NCBI GenBank assembly: GCA_024231025.1
Contig: JAAEQW010000197.1
Coordinates: 1 to 41,045 of the forward strand
Direction: 5' to 3'
Length of the DNA stretch: 41,045 nucleotides
DNA from: Candidatus Omnitrophota bacterium
Lineage (GTDB): Bacteria > Omnitrophota > Gorgyraeia > Duberdicusellales > 4484-171
The translations under genes and the position numbers were made by a program. Positions 9,470 through 18,124 of this stretch are shown here, piece by piece. Below the pieces are notes generated by a model. The model was not told where the DNA came from. It searched no databases and worked only from the letters and a program-made list of their open reading frames with translations. Positions within the stretch are counted from its first letter, which is position 1. Each line of letters starts with the position of its first letter.

Positions 9470-9586
9470 TTTTCCAGGCAGGCCCTGAGACCTTAAAAGC
9501 ATGGTATCCTGAGCGAAGCGAAGGATTTTTAAGGTCGAAGCGCCAAAGAAAATCATCGCTGGATGATTTGAATGGTGCCAGGAAAA
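9470..9586. repeat. Nested inverted-repeat (multi-hairpin) intergenic element
   Basis: Outer arms TTTTCCAGGCA (9470-9480)/TGCCAGGAAAA (9576-9586, 1 mismatch); inner stem GACCTTAAAA (9489-9498)/TTTTAAGGTC (9527-9536); hairpin AAATCATC-gctg-GATGATTT (9550-9569). Confidence 0.7.
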
Positions 9587-9696
9587 TTGGTTTTTGCTTG
9601 GTGTCGGCTATAAGCATATTTTGGCTATTGCCTGTGGATTGTATATTGTAATTTCTTGTAAATTAAAATCTGTTTTTAATCATTAAGGAGAGGATA

Positions 9697-10584
9697 GTGA
9701 AGAAAATTTTTTGGATAATCATTTTAAGTGCAGCATTTTCAGTTCAAGCAGAAGAAGTCAATCGGGTGGTTGCCATGGTAAATAGCGAAATTATTACCAG
9801 TAAGGATTTAGACGATTACTGCAAAATGGTCAAATATCAATATGTTAGCCAGGAAAACGATTTTTTTGCGGTTGATAAGGATTTTAGAGGTAATGCCCTA
9901 GAAAAGTTAATCGAAGATAAGCTTATTTTAGCTGAAGCCAAGAAAGACGAAAAAATAATCATTGATGACGAATGGGTCGATGAACGCATTGAAAGTGCCA
10001 TTAAGGCTTATCAGTCGCGAGAGCTCTTTGAAGCGTCGCTGGTAAAACATGGTTTAAATAATACTATCTTTCGTAAGAGATTTGAGAGTCAGTTTCTTGT
10101 GCGAACCGCAATGCAGAAAAATATTACTTGGAGAGTTTCGGTATCGCCGCAGGAAATCATGCAATATTATAATGACCATAAGGATGATTTTCGCCATCTC
10201 CCTAAGTATGCTTTTTGGATGGCAACTTTTGAAGATGATGAGTCCTGGGATAAATTTTATAAATTTTTTCAGGAAAAGGGAATCATTGAAACTTCAGTAA
10301 TTTTTTCCGATAGCTTAAGTAAAATTGAGTCAACGCTTGGTGAGCTGCGCGAAGAATTTGCCACTACTATCGAAAAGTTAGAGCCAGAGGGTTACACACC
10401 GGTTGACTTAGACGGAATAAAGTATTTCTTTTACCTTATCGACGTTTCCGACACTAGGCCAATGGAGTTGGAAGATGCTCGAACGCAAATTAAGGCTATT
10501 CTTTGGGATAAAAAATTTAAAAAGCGATACAAAGAGTGGGTTGGTCTGATAAAAGGAAAAGCGGTTATTAAAATTTACGATTAA
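9697..10584 (+). CDS. SurA N-terminal domain periplasmic chaperone / degenerate peptidyl-prolyl isomerase
   Basis: Signal peptide then VNRVVAMVNSEIITSKDLDDYCKM..., LIEDKLILAEAKK; upstream of pdxA-rsmA. Confidence 0.8.
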   Translation: MKKIFWIIILSAAFSVQAEEVNRVVAMVNSEIITSKDLDDYCKMVKYQYVSQENDFFAVDKDFRGNALEKLIEDKLILAEAKKDEKIIIDDEWVDERIESAIKAYQSRELFEASLVKHGLNNTIFRKRFESQFLVRTAMQKNITWRVSVSPQEIMQYYNDHKDDFRHLPKYAFWMATFEDDESWDKFYKFFQEKGIIETSVIFSDSLSKIESTLGELREEFATTIEKLEPEGYTPVDLDGIKYFFYLIDVSDTRPMELEDARTQIKAILWDKKFKKRYKEWVGLIKGKAVIKIYD

Positions 10585-10586
10585 AC

Positions 10587-11513
10587 ATGTCGGCTAAAGT
10601 ACTCATAACCACCGGTGATCCCGCAGGCTGTGGACCGTTAATCACTGTAAGGGCGGTAAATAAGCTAAAAAATAAGGGTTTAAAATTTTACATTGTTGGT
10701 GATCAGGCAATTATTTCAAAGGTGGGCGGTTATTCCCGTATCAAAAATCACATCACATTTATTGATTTAAACACTCCTGGTATTGAAAAACTAAAAGCCG
10801 GCTATGCTTCTAAGTTAGGAGGTCAGGCTAGCTTAAACTATTTAAAAATCGGCCTTGATATTATGCGCAAAGAAAAGATTAAGCGCATTGTTACCGCCCC
10901 TATATCGAAAGAGGCTGTCCAGTTGGTCGATCCTGAGTTTTGCGGACACACCGAGTACTTAGCCAATCACTTTAACATCAGTAATTTTGCAATGATTATG
11001 GCTTCTTCATTAATTAAAGCTGCTTTATTCACTCGCCACATTCCGCTTTCTTCTGTCAGAAAGTATATAAAGAGAAAAGATATTTGTGCAACTATTAATT
11101 TAGTTCACAAAACCCTACAGAAAGTATTTAAAATAAAAAGCCCTCGGATTGGGTTTGCTGCATTTAATCCCCATGGCGGGGTTGATACTTATCTTGGCAA
11201 AGAAGAAAAAACCATTCTTCAAGCGATTAAAGATAGCGCCAAGGCGGTAACTGGTCCGATTGCGGCGGATACAATTTTTACTTTGGATAATCTTATAAAT
11301 TTTGACTGTATTATTTGCCTATATCACGATCAGGCAATGATCCCCTTTAAACTGCTATCGTTTAAAGATGGTGTAAATTTTACCGCGGGCTTGCCGATAA
11401 TCCGCACTTCACCGGCGCATGGAGTTGCTTATAAATTAATTAAAAGTGGTTCTTTGCCATTTTCATCATCAATGGAGGCGGCGATAAAACTTGCCTCTAG
11501 TTTATCGGTATGA
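10587..11513 (+). CDS. pdxA: 4-hydroxythreonine-4-phosphate dehydrogenase
   Basis: ITTGDPAGCGPLI...TAPISKEAV...GHTEYLA...FNPHGG...GPIAADTIF...CLYHDQAMIPFK. Confidence 0.95.
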   Translation: MSAKVLITTGDPAGCGPLITVRAVNKLKNKGLKFYIVGDQAIISKVGGYSRIKNHITFIDLNTPGIEKLKAGYASKLGGQASLNYLKIGLDIMRKEKIKRIVTAPISKEAVQLVDPEFCGHTEYLANHFNISNFAMIMASSLIKAALFTRHIPLSSVRKYIKRKDICATINLVHKTLQKVFKIKSPRIGFAAFNPHGGVDTYLGKEEKTILQAIKDSAKAVTGPIAADTIFTLDNLINFDCIICLYHDQAMIPFKLLSFKDGVNFTAGLPIIRTSPAHGVAYKLIKSGSLPFSSSMEAAIKLASSLSV

Positions 11514-12274
11514 GACTTAACCATAAACTTGGCCAAGTTTTTTTAAAAGAGGCGCGCTCCATTAGGCGAATAGTTAATGCGATTGACATCAAGGATAAAG
11601 TTGTTTTAGAGATCGGTCCGGGTAGCGGTCGGATAACTCGCCATCTCCTGAAACAGGCCAAAATGGTGCATTGCGTGGAGGTCGATCGGCGATTAGTTGA
11701 TTTTTTGGATAAAGAATTTACTACTTATGCGAATTTTAAACTTAATCACTGCGATATTTTAAAATTTCCGCTAAAAAAAGTAGGAAAGCGCCTTGTAATT
11801 TTTGGAAACATACCGTATCAAATCAGTAAAAAAATAATTAATTATTTAATTGATCATCGCAAGTTTATCTCAGTTGCGTATTTAACTTGCCAGAAGGAGT
11901 TTAATCAAAAATTAGTTGCTTTACCGTCAAGCGGCCAATATGGCGCTTTGAGTTGTTATTGCCGGTATTATTGTGACGCGAAAGTCTTATTTAATATTGG
12001 CGCGCGGGCTTTTTCTCCGAAACCAAAAGTTGACTCATCATTGATTAAAATGAGTTTTGATCGTAAACCGCTGTTGGATGTAAGGGAGGAAGTAGCCTTT
12101 TTTGAGTTTGTCCGCAAGGCGTTTTCAACGCGGCGCAAAAAACTCATAAACTCACTCAAACTAAAGCGAGGGCGTGAATTGTTAGAAGAACTAAATATTA
12201 ACCCGGGCGTACGCGCCCAAAACCTCTCACTGGAGGATTTTGTTAAGTTGTTTAAAAACGACAGTAAGTTTTAA
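11510..12274 (+). CDS. rsmA: 16S rRNA dimethyladenosine transferase
   Basis: LGQVFLKE...VLEIGPGSGRITRHLL...VEVDRRLVDFL...IFGNIPYQIS...FSPKPKVDSSLIKM. Confidence 0.95.
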   Translation: MRLNHKLGQVFLKEARSIRRIVNAIDIKDKVVLEIGPGSGRITRHLLKQAKMVHCVEVDRRLVDFLDKEFTTYANFKLNHCDILKFPLKKVGKRLVIFGNIPYQISKKIINYLIDHRKFISVAYLTCQKEFNQKLVALPSSGQYGALSCYCRYYCDAKVLFNIGARAFSPKPKVDSSLIKMSFDRKPLLDVREEVAFFEFVRKAFSTRRKKLINSLKLKRGRELLEELNINPGVRAQNLSLEDFVKLFKNDSKF

Positions 12275-15200
12275 TAACTTCCTGCTTTAGCGCGCAATGA
12301 TGTTTCGCTAAAGATGTCTTTGATTTCTAAAATTTGCGCTTCAAACCCCGGGAAACTATCAATTGTTTGCCGGTCAACCTTATAGCTGTCGAAAACAGTC
12401 ATTCCTTGACCTTGAAGCTTAAGGGTAATTTCTCTAGTTAAGTCGATACCGCCAACTGCTGTATCTTCGGTTGTTGTTGCACCTGCTTTTTCGTGTGCAT
12501 CTAAAAGCGTTTCCATGTGTGCCGGCGATGCATCTTCAACTGTAACGTTAATTCCGAGGTTATCTTCAAGGAATTTTTCCAGTGCCTTAGGGTCTTTTTT
12601 GTCGGAAGGATTATCATTTTGTAAGTGTTCCCAAAGATTGCTGAGGCGGCTTGGATTGTAGCTCGCGGCTAAAGCCTCATTAATGAATGTCTCTAGTGAT
12701 TCTATCTGATCGGCTAATTCGCTTGGTAGATTATTTCTGCCAAAGGCCCATGAAATCGCAAAGATATCGGCATAATGATCCTCTAACTCAGCAAATGCTT
12801 TTTGACTCATTATGGGTATAAATGGTGGTTCTTCAAACCGTAGTTGACTGGTAAATTCAGGGTGGTGGTTTACAGAACCTGAGCCTGGAGCAAGTAATGT
12901 AGATGGTGGTTGTTCAAGCCGTCCTTGGCGGTGAATTTCAGTAGGTGGTCCTTCAAGTCGTAGATCTACAGCAGATTTGCGCCAGTCACTAAGGTCAGAG
13001 TGAGAGGGGGTAGTAATAACACCGCTTCTCATATGTTCATTCACGATTTCCATCAGAAAATGGCCGGTTTCATGACCGTCAATCAAGCGTCGTGCTTGTT
13101 CTGGGGTTACTTCATCAACGTTATAACCTAATCTTGCGAGATCTTCTTTGTGAGCCTCTAGAATTTCCTTTGTTTGTTCAGGGTTTCGAAGGAGGGTTGT
13201 GCCGCTTTCATTAGCGACAAACAACCCTTGAAGAGTTTTTCTGCCCCGAACCATTAGCACTTTTGTTTGAATGAGTGGCTTGGCTGGTGCTTGTGGACTA
13301 GCGGGTCCGAGGTTTTTTACCGTTATATGTATCTTCCCATCATTCTTTTTGCTCCAGGTCACTTCAAGCGTTATGCTGTTGTCATATGGCTTTTTTCTTA
13401 GTGCGGCGGCGATTGCCTTGCCAACGGCTCTTCCGTGTTCTTTGTTTAAATCTGATAACGGGTCAATGGCCGCTTTCATAATTCCGCCGTAATTTCCTTT
13501 TAGACCAGTTGTTCCGCTTGAAGGTTCGATTGTGCCGATTTTTTTTATTTCAATGGATATTTTTCCGTTGGTGTTGTGAGCGGTTATTTGAATTTTATCA
13601 CTCTCTTTAAAATTTGTGCGCGTCAGTGCGCCTTTAATTGCATCAGCAGTTGGTTGACCATATTCGATTGCGATTTTTCCAAGTTCGGCCATAATTCCGG
13701 GAACGTTTCCTACCCAGCTCGGAATCTTTGTGTTTTTGATGTCAACAGTGTAAGCAAAAGCATAACCCTTTCTTGGGTTTAGAACTTTTGCTGGACCTTG
13801 TTTTTTTACATCTTTAGGAGGTTGGGGGGGGGTTTTAGTTGGTATTACTCGTACACCATTTCGCGTAAAAGTTATCCAAAAGTATAATTTACCATTTGCT
13901 GTGGTATATTCTTTTTCGTGAGATTGTAATTCGATGGAAGCTTTTTCTCTTAGAAATGCACTTGTGTCACTTAAATTAAGTTGCATAATACTCACCAGAA
14001 GGTCAGAATAAGTTCCGCCCATGATTAAGGCGTCTTCTTCAACCTTTGGTGTTTTGTCGGGGTTAAATTGAGCAACATGGCCGCTGGCATCGGTGTTGCC
14101 GGTAAAGTCCATGTATTCATCTTGAGCTTTTGGCGCTTTTGCCATAGTTAGAGCTACGGTAGCGATTATAATTGCAAGAATTGATTTAAAAGTTTTTCCA
14201 ATCGTGCTGATTTTTGACATTTTATCGATTGGTTTTGTTCCGCTAGCTACAACGTCGCTTGTGTCAGCTACTATACCTCCCGAAAAATATCTGCGATTTG
14301 TGTATTGATTGGAGGAGGGGTCGTAATCCTTTTTAACATAATCATAAAGTCCTGTTTTGTACATTTCAACATATTGGTTATATATTTTTTCTTTTGCGTT
14401 GGGGTCGTCGGCAGTAACACCGGCTATCTTTTTTTTGTTTGCCGCAAGTTGGCTAACAATATGATCCTTAAGTTTCTTCTTAAACCACGTCGCAAGCAGT
14501 AGCGAGCGGTATATCTGGCGCAATTTAGCAAAGTTTTTGCCTTCGTTTACATCGCGTTCTATTTCCGGCAATATTACTTCGCGCATTATTTTTGAAGCAA
14601 TGTCATTTACGGCGTGCGGTTTACGTTCACTTTTATCTGTTAACTGTTTACTGTTGCTCAGCGCAAGATAATCTTGTTCCATCATTACTTTCAACTTACT
14701 TTCGGTGATGAATGCTTTATCCTTATCTTCATAAATACTTGCGCTTTCCGGCATGATCCATACCTTATTAAAGGTGTCAATTGGAATATTGGCGGTTCCG
14801 TAGGTTTCTTCGGCTTTTGCGTATATCTTTTGCCAATATTGCTGACCCAAATCTCCATCAGGGTAAATTAATGAAGAAGATAGCTTTTTTAACACATAAT
14901 CCTGAGCAAGCATATCCTGACCAAGATCGGTGCGACCAAGTTCGTTGGGAACAATGCGATCGGCTTCGACCGGGGAAAGGTTAACCCATAAGTCTTCTTC
15001 CGGCACCGTAAGACCGGCTAAGAAGTAATTTACGAGTGTTGCCGCTTCGTTCTTTAATTCTTCATCGCTTAAGATTTTATCCCCTTCTTCCATGATAAAT
15101 TCAAATTTAAAGGGGTTATCGGCGTATAATTTGATCCCCGAAAGCACTGGAGGCTGACTTTTATTGCTGGTATCGAGCAATTCTGCCGGTTTTTCCAGAG

Positions 15201-15339
15201 TTGCAGTTTGGGGGGTGTGTGCCGTATTTGGCCGATTTTGGATAATAACTGCGCTTGCACCGGCCGCGATGGCGATAATTAGGCAAACTGCGATAAAATT
15301 GAACGACGAATTCCCTTTTTTGAAGATAGTATGTCTCAT
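12271..15339 (-). CDS. Large envelope/secreted protein with prepilin-like N-terminus, conserved 'LWVNLSP' region, RRYFSGG motif, second hydrophobic segment and HExxH-containing C-terminus
   Basis: 1022-aa ORF; N-terminal KKGNSSFNFIAVCLIIAIAAG; GHETGHFLMEIV; paralogous to the CDS at 39492. Confidence 0.85.
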   Translation of the reverse strand: MRHTIFKKGNSSFNFIAVCLIIAIAAGASAVIIQNRPNTAHTPQTATLEKPAELLDTSNKSQPPVLSGIKLYADNPFKFEFIMEEGDKILSDEELKNEAATLVNYFLAGLTVPEEDLWVNLSPVEADRIVPNELGRTDLGQDMLAQDYVLKKLSSSLIYPDGDLGQQYWQKIYAKAEETYGTANIPIDTFNKVWIMPESASIYEDKDKAFITESKLKVMMEQDYLALSNSKQLTDKSERKPHAVNDIASKIMREVILPEIERDVNEGKNFAKLRQIYRSLLLATWFKKKLKDHIVSQLAANKKKIAGVTADDPNAKEKIYNQYVEMYKTGLYDYVKKDYDPSSNQYTNRRYFSGGIVADTSDVVASGTKPIDKMSKISTIGKTFKSILAIIIATVALTMAKAPKAQDEYMDFTGNTDASGHVAQFNPDKTPKVEEDALIMGGTYSDLLVSIMQLNLSDTSAFLREKASIELQSHEKEYTTANGKLYFWITFTRNGVRVIPTKTPPQPPKDVKKQGPAKVLNPRKGYAFAYTVDIKNTKIPSWVGNVPGIMAELGKIAIEYGQPTADAIKGALTRTNFKESDKIQITAHNTNGKISIEIKKIGTIEPSSGTTGLKGNYGGIMKAAIDPLSDLNKEHGRAVGKAIAAALRKKPYDNSITLEVTWSKKNDGKIHITVKNLGPASPQAPAKPLIQTKVLMVRGRKTLQGLFVANESGTTLLRNPEQTKEILEAHKEDLARLGYNVDEVTPEQARRLIDGHETGHFLMEIVNEHMRSGVITTPSHSDLSDWRKSAVDLRLEGPPTEIHRQGRLEQPPSTLLAPGSGSVNHHPEFTSQLRFEEPPFIPIMSQKAFAELEDHYADIFAISWAFGRNNLPSELADQIESLETFINEALAASYNPSRLSNLWEHLQNDNPSDKKDPKALEKFLEDNLGINVTVEDASPAHMETLLDAHEKAGATTTEDTAVGGIDLTREITLKLQGQGMTVFDSYKVDRQTIDSFPGFEAQILEIKDIFSETSLRAKAGSY

Positions 15340-15493
15340 TTTTCCTCCTGTTTTGTAGTGTTTTCTTTATCTTATTTCACCTAAATATAACATTTTATTA
15401 CCCTAATAACAAGGCGATTTACCCCACCAATGAAAACGTTTTCACCACGCTACCTTTCCGTAAAAGGGGTCAGGTCTTTCTTGTTTCACGTTA

Positions 15494-15729
15494 AAATTAC
15501 AAATAACAAATTCCAAATTACAAACAAATTACAATAAACAATTTCAAAAACCAAAACGGGTTTTATTTTTTGGTATTGCCTGCCCGCCGGATTGGCAGGC
15601 GGGTAATTTCGTAATTTGACATTGTTTGTGATTTGATATTTGTGATTTGGTGCTTATTTGATTATTGTTTCTTGTATCTTGTACCTTGTCTTTGGTCCAT
15701 TGTCTATGGTCTTTGGTCTATAATCTGTG
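15494..15729. repeat. Degenerate heptad-periodic inverted element with nested GC-rich palindrome
   Basis: AAATTAC|AAATAAC|AAATTCC|AAATTAC|AAAC|AAATTAC|AATAAAC ... TGCCTGCCCGCCGGATTGGCAGGCGGG ... TTTCTTG|TATCTTG|TACCTTG|TCTTTGG|TCCATTG|TCTATGG|TCTTTGG|TCTATAA|TCTGTGG. Confidence 0.85.
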
Positions 15730-15731
15730 GT

Positions 15732-15916
15732 TGGTGCCTCCGGTAAAATAGCTATTTGTTGCTTCGCACATGAGTCCTTTGATTGTAATCAGTGAAAAGT
15801 CGATAGGCATAATGCTCGCAACAAAGAACTCCACGGCTCCGCGTGTGGAGGCGAACCGGACATCAAGCCTTCGCAAAAATAGATTTCACCTGCGGCTAAT
15901 CTTGCCTATCGTTTTT
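15732..15916. repeat. 185-bp dispersed structured repeat, copy 1
   Basis: Aligns without gaps to 37272-37456 (11 mismatches by eye). Confidence 0.92.
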
Positions 15917-15973
15917 CCGGATTTTCCGAACTTAAAACCTGCTTGCCGGCAGGCAGGCTTATAACTTATAACT
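15911..15973. repeat. Short dispersed repeat with GC palindrome, copy 1
   Basis: gtttttccggattttccgaacttaaaacctgcttgccggcaggcaggcttataacttataact; near-identical at 16205-16269. Confidence 0.85.
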
Positions 15974-16108
15974 AAGCATGCTTTTGCGTTTTTAGCTGAT
16001 TTCACCTGCGGCTAATCTACCCCCTGCTCGTGTCTTGTTTTGTTTCTTCCAGAACCGCTTATCCAGCCCCGGCGAGGCTGGCTTTCGCTCGGCTTCAAAC
16101 CTTCGCTC

Positions 16109-16128
16109 TTTTTGACTATCGTCAAAAA
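16109..16128. terminator. Perfect hairpin TTTTTGAC-tatc-GTCAAAAA
   Basis: 8-bp perfect stem, 4-nt loop; function uncertain. Confidence 0.35.
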
Positions 16129-16204
16129 ACCATGCCCGCTTACGGTTTTCAGACGTTCTTTTAGAAATCAAAACAAGCCACTTTTTGGCCTTTAGTCTAT
16201 AGAG

Positions 16205-16269
16205 GTTTTTTCCGGATTTTCCGGACTTAAAACCTGCCTGCCGGCAGGCAGGTTTATAACTTACAACTT
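16205..16269. repeat. Short dispersed repeat with perfect 26-bp palindrome, copy 2
   Basis: AAACCTGCCTGCCGGCAGGCAGGTTT at 16230-16255; flanks match copy at 15911-15973. Confidence 0.88.
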
Positions 16270-16313
16270 AAAACTAGACTACTGGTCTCCGGTCTATCCG
16301 GTGCTCTATCCTG

Positions 16314-16342
16314 TTGACACGTATCATTTTTTGCGATATATT
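16314..16342 (+). promoter_or_regulatory. Sigma70-like promoter of proC
   Basis: TTGACA-17 bp-TATATT; ATG 10 nt after the -10. Confidence 0.65.
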
Positions 16343-16351
16343 ACCCTTTCT

Positions 16352-17158
16352 ATGAGAGCTAAAATCAAACTAGGCATTATTGGATTTGGTAATATGGGCA
16401 AAGCGATAAGCGATGCTTTTTGTGCGGATAAAAACTACACAATTCATGCTTATGATCAAGATCGGGCCAAAACTCGCCGTGTTAAAAAAGTCTCTGTTGC
16501 CAACAGCGCTCAAGATGTCATTTCGTTGTCTGATATACTTATTTTAGCCATAAAACCACAGGATTTACCACAGTTTTTAAAAGATTGCGGTGCTGACTTA
16601 GCGAGAGGCAAGCCGCTACTTATTACTATTGCCGCGGGTGTTTCAACTAGGTATTTTGAAAAAAATATAAAAGGCGTGCGAGTAATAAGAGTTATGCCCA
16701 ATTTGGCAGCCAAAATACGTGAGTCAGTTTCTCTTATTTGCAAAGGAAAAAACGCGAAAAAAAGTGATTTTCTCAAGGCGAAAATGATTTTTTCCGGCGT
16801 AGGGGAGCTTATTGTTGCATCGGAGAAACTTATGGATAAGGCAAGTAGTATAAGCGGTAGCGGCCCTGGATTAGTTTTTTATATTATGAATTGCATGTAT
16901 GAGAGTGCGCATGCTTTGGGTTTTAAAAAGAGTGATGCGAAAAAAATGGTTCTACAAACATTTTTTGGTTCGGTTAAATTAGCTAAACTTTCGAAAGATG
17001 ATTTCAAATGTTTGGTAAACCAGGTTGCTTCAAAAAAAGGAACTACCCAAGCTGGTCTTAAGTCATTTAAATCGGATAAATTAAATCAAGTTATTAATCG
17101 AGGTGTAAACGCTGCTTACACAAGAGCAGCGCAATTGTCACAGCGTTATGGGGGGTAA
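16352..17158 (+). CDS. proC: Pyrroline-5-carboxylate reductase
   Basis: KLGIIGFGNMGKAI...ILAIKPQ...VIRVMPNLAAKI...ISGSGPGLVFY...TTQAGLKSF; start chosen at internal ATG downstream of the promoter. Confidence 0.93.
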   Translation: MRAKIKLGIIGFGNMGKAISDAFCADKNYTIHAYDQDRAKTRRVKKVSVANSAQDVISLSDILILAIKPQDLPQFLKDCGADLARGKPLLITIAAGVSTRYFEKNIKGVRVIRVMPNLAAKIRESVSLICKGKNAKKSDFLKAKMIFSGVGELIVASEKLMDKASSISGSGPGLVFYIMNCMYESAHALGFKKSDAKKMVLQTFFGSVKLAKLSKDDFKCLVNQVASKKGTTQAGLKSFKSDKLNQVINRGVNAAYTRAAQLSQRYGG

Positions 17159-17159
17159 T

Positions 17160-18035
17160 ATGGAGAGGATTGGTGTTATTGGTGGAAGCGGACTTTATCA
17201 ACTTGATGGTATAGAAAAAAAGGAAGAAATTACGCTTGAAACACCTTTTGGTGCGCCTTCAGATAAATTTACACTCGCAGAGTTAAACGGCCGAGAGGTA
17301 GTATTTTTACCGCGTCATGGGAAAACTCATGCGATTAATCCGTCGTGCATCAATTATCGTGCTAATATTTATGGTATGAAAAAATTAGGAGTCGGGCACA
17401 TCATATCAGTTTCGGCGTGCGGCTCGTTAAAGAAAGAGTTAAAGCCTTTAGAGTTTGTTATTGTTGATCAGTTTGTTGATCGCACAAATAAAAATCGTAA
17501 AAGTACATTTTTTGACGATGGAGTAGTGGCACATATTGGATTTGCTAATCCAGTATGTGAAAGCTTGGCTCGATGCGTTTTAGATGCTGCTAAAAAAGTT
17601 GGAGTAGTTGCGCATTTTGGAGGAACCTATATAAATATGGAGGGCCCTCAATTTTCTACTTTGGCTGAATCTAATTTATATCGCAGTTGGGGGATGGACA
17701 TTATCGGGATGACGAATATGATTGAAGCTAAATTAGCCCGTGAGGCCGAAATTTGTTATGCGACATTGGCGGCAATTACCGATTACGACTGTTGGTGCCA
17801 AAGCGAAGAAACCGTAACTGTTGATATGATTTTGGAAAATTTACGAAAAAATGTTGATAACTCTAAGAAAATTTTAAAAGAAGTGATTTCTATGGTCGGT
17901 GAAGAGCGAACTTGCGAGTGTAAAGATGCGCTAAAATATGCGATTGTAACTCAGGCGCAATTTATATCTAATGAGGTAAAAAATAAACTCCAAGTAATCG
18001 CGGGAAAATACATTAATGAATCTAAGAACTTGTGA
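17160..18035 (+). CDS. mtnP: 5'-methylthioadenosine phosphorylase family
   Basis: RIGVIGGSGLYQLDGIE...FLPRHGKTHAINPSCINYRANIYGMKKLGV...NMEGPQFSTLAES...GMTNMIEAKLAREAEICYATLAAITDYDCW. Confidence 0.93.
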   Translation: MERIGVIGGSGLYQLDGIEKKEEITLETPFGAPSDKFTLAELNGREVVFLPRHGKTHAINPSCINYRANIYGMKKLGVGHIISVSACGSLKKELKPLEFVIVDQFVDRTNKNRKSTFFDDGVVAHIGFANPVCESLARCVLDAAKKVGVVAHFGGTYINMEGPQFSTLAESNLYRSWGMDIIGMTNMIEAKLAREAEICYATLAAITDYDCWCQSEETVTVDMILENLRKNVDNSKKILKEVISMVGEERTCECKDALKYAIVTQAQFISNEVKNKLQVIAGKYINESKNL

Positions 18036-18060
18036 TGTTATTGCCTCGCTTTTGGCGAGA

Positions 18061-18109
18061 GTCTATGGTCTATGGTCTATGGTCTATAGTCTATAGTCTA
18101 TAGTCTATG
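18061..18109. repeat. Tandem heptanucleotide repeat (GTCTATG/A)7
   Basis: Seven consecutive 7-bp units directly upstream of the RBS of the PfkB gene. Confidence 0.95.
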
Positions 18110-18124
18110 ACCGGAGGTCAAATA

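Noticed and set aside
15770-15964. 64-aa ORF within the 185-bp repeat region
   Set aside because: Covers structured repeats; the matching copy at 37272 does not support a conserved coding frame
18061-18109. Heptad array considered as a CRISPR-like array
   Set aside because: Units are 7 bp and contiguous with no spacers; no cas genes in the window
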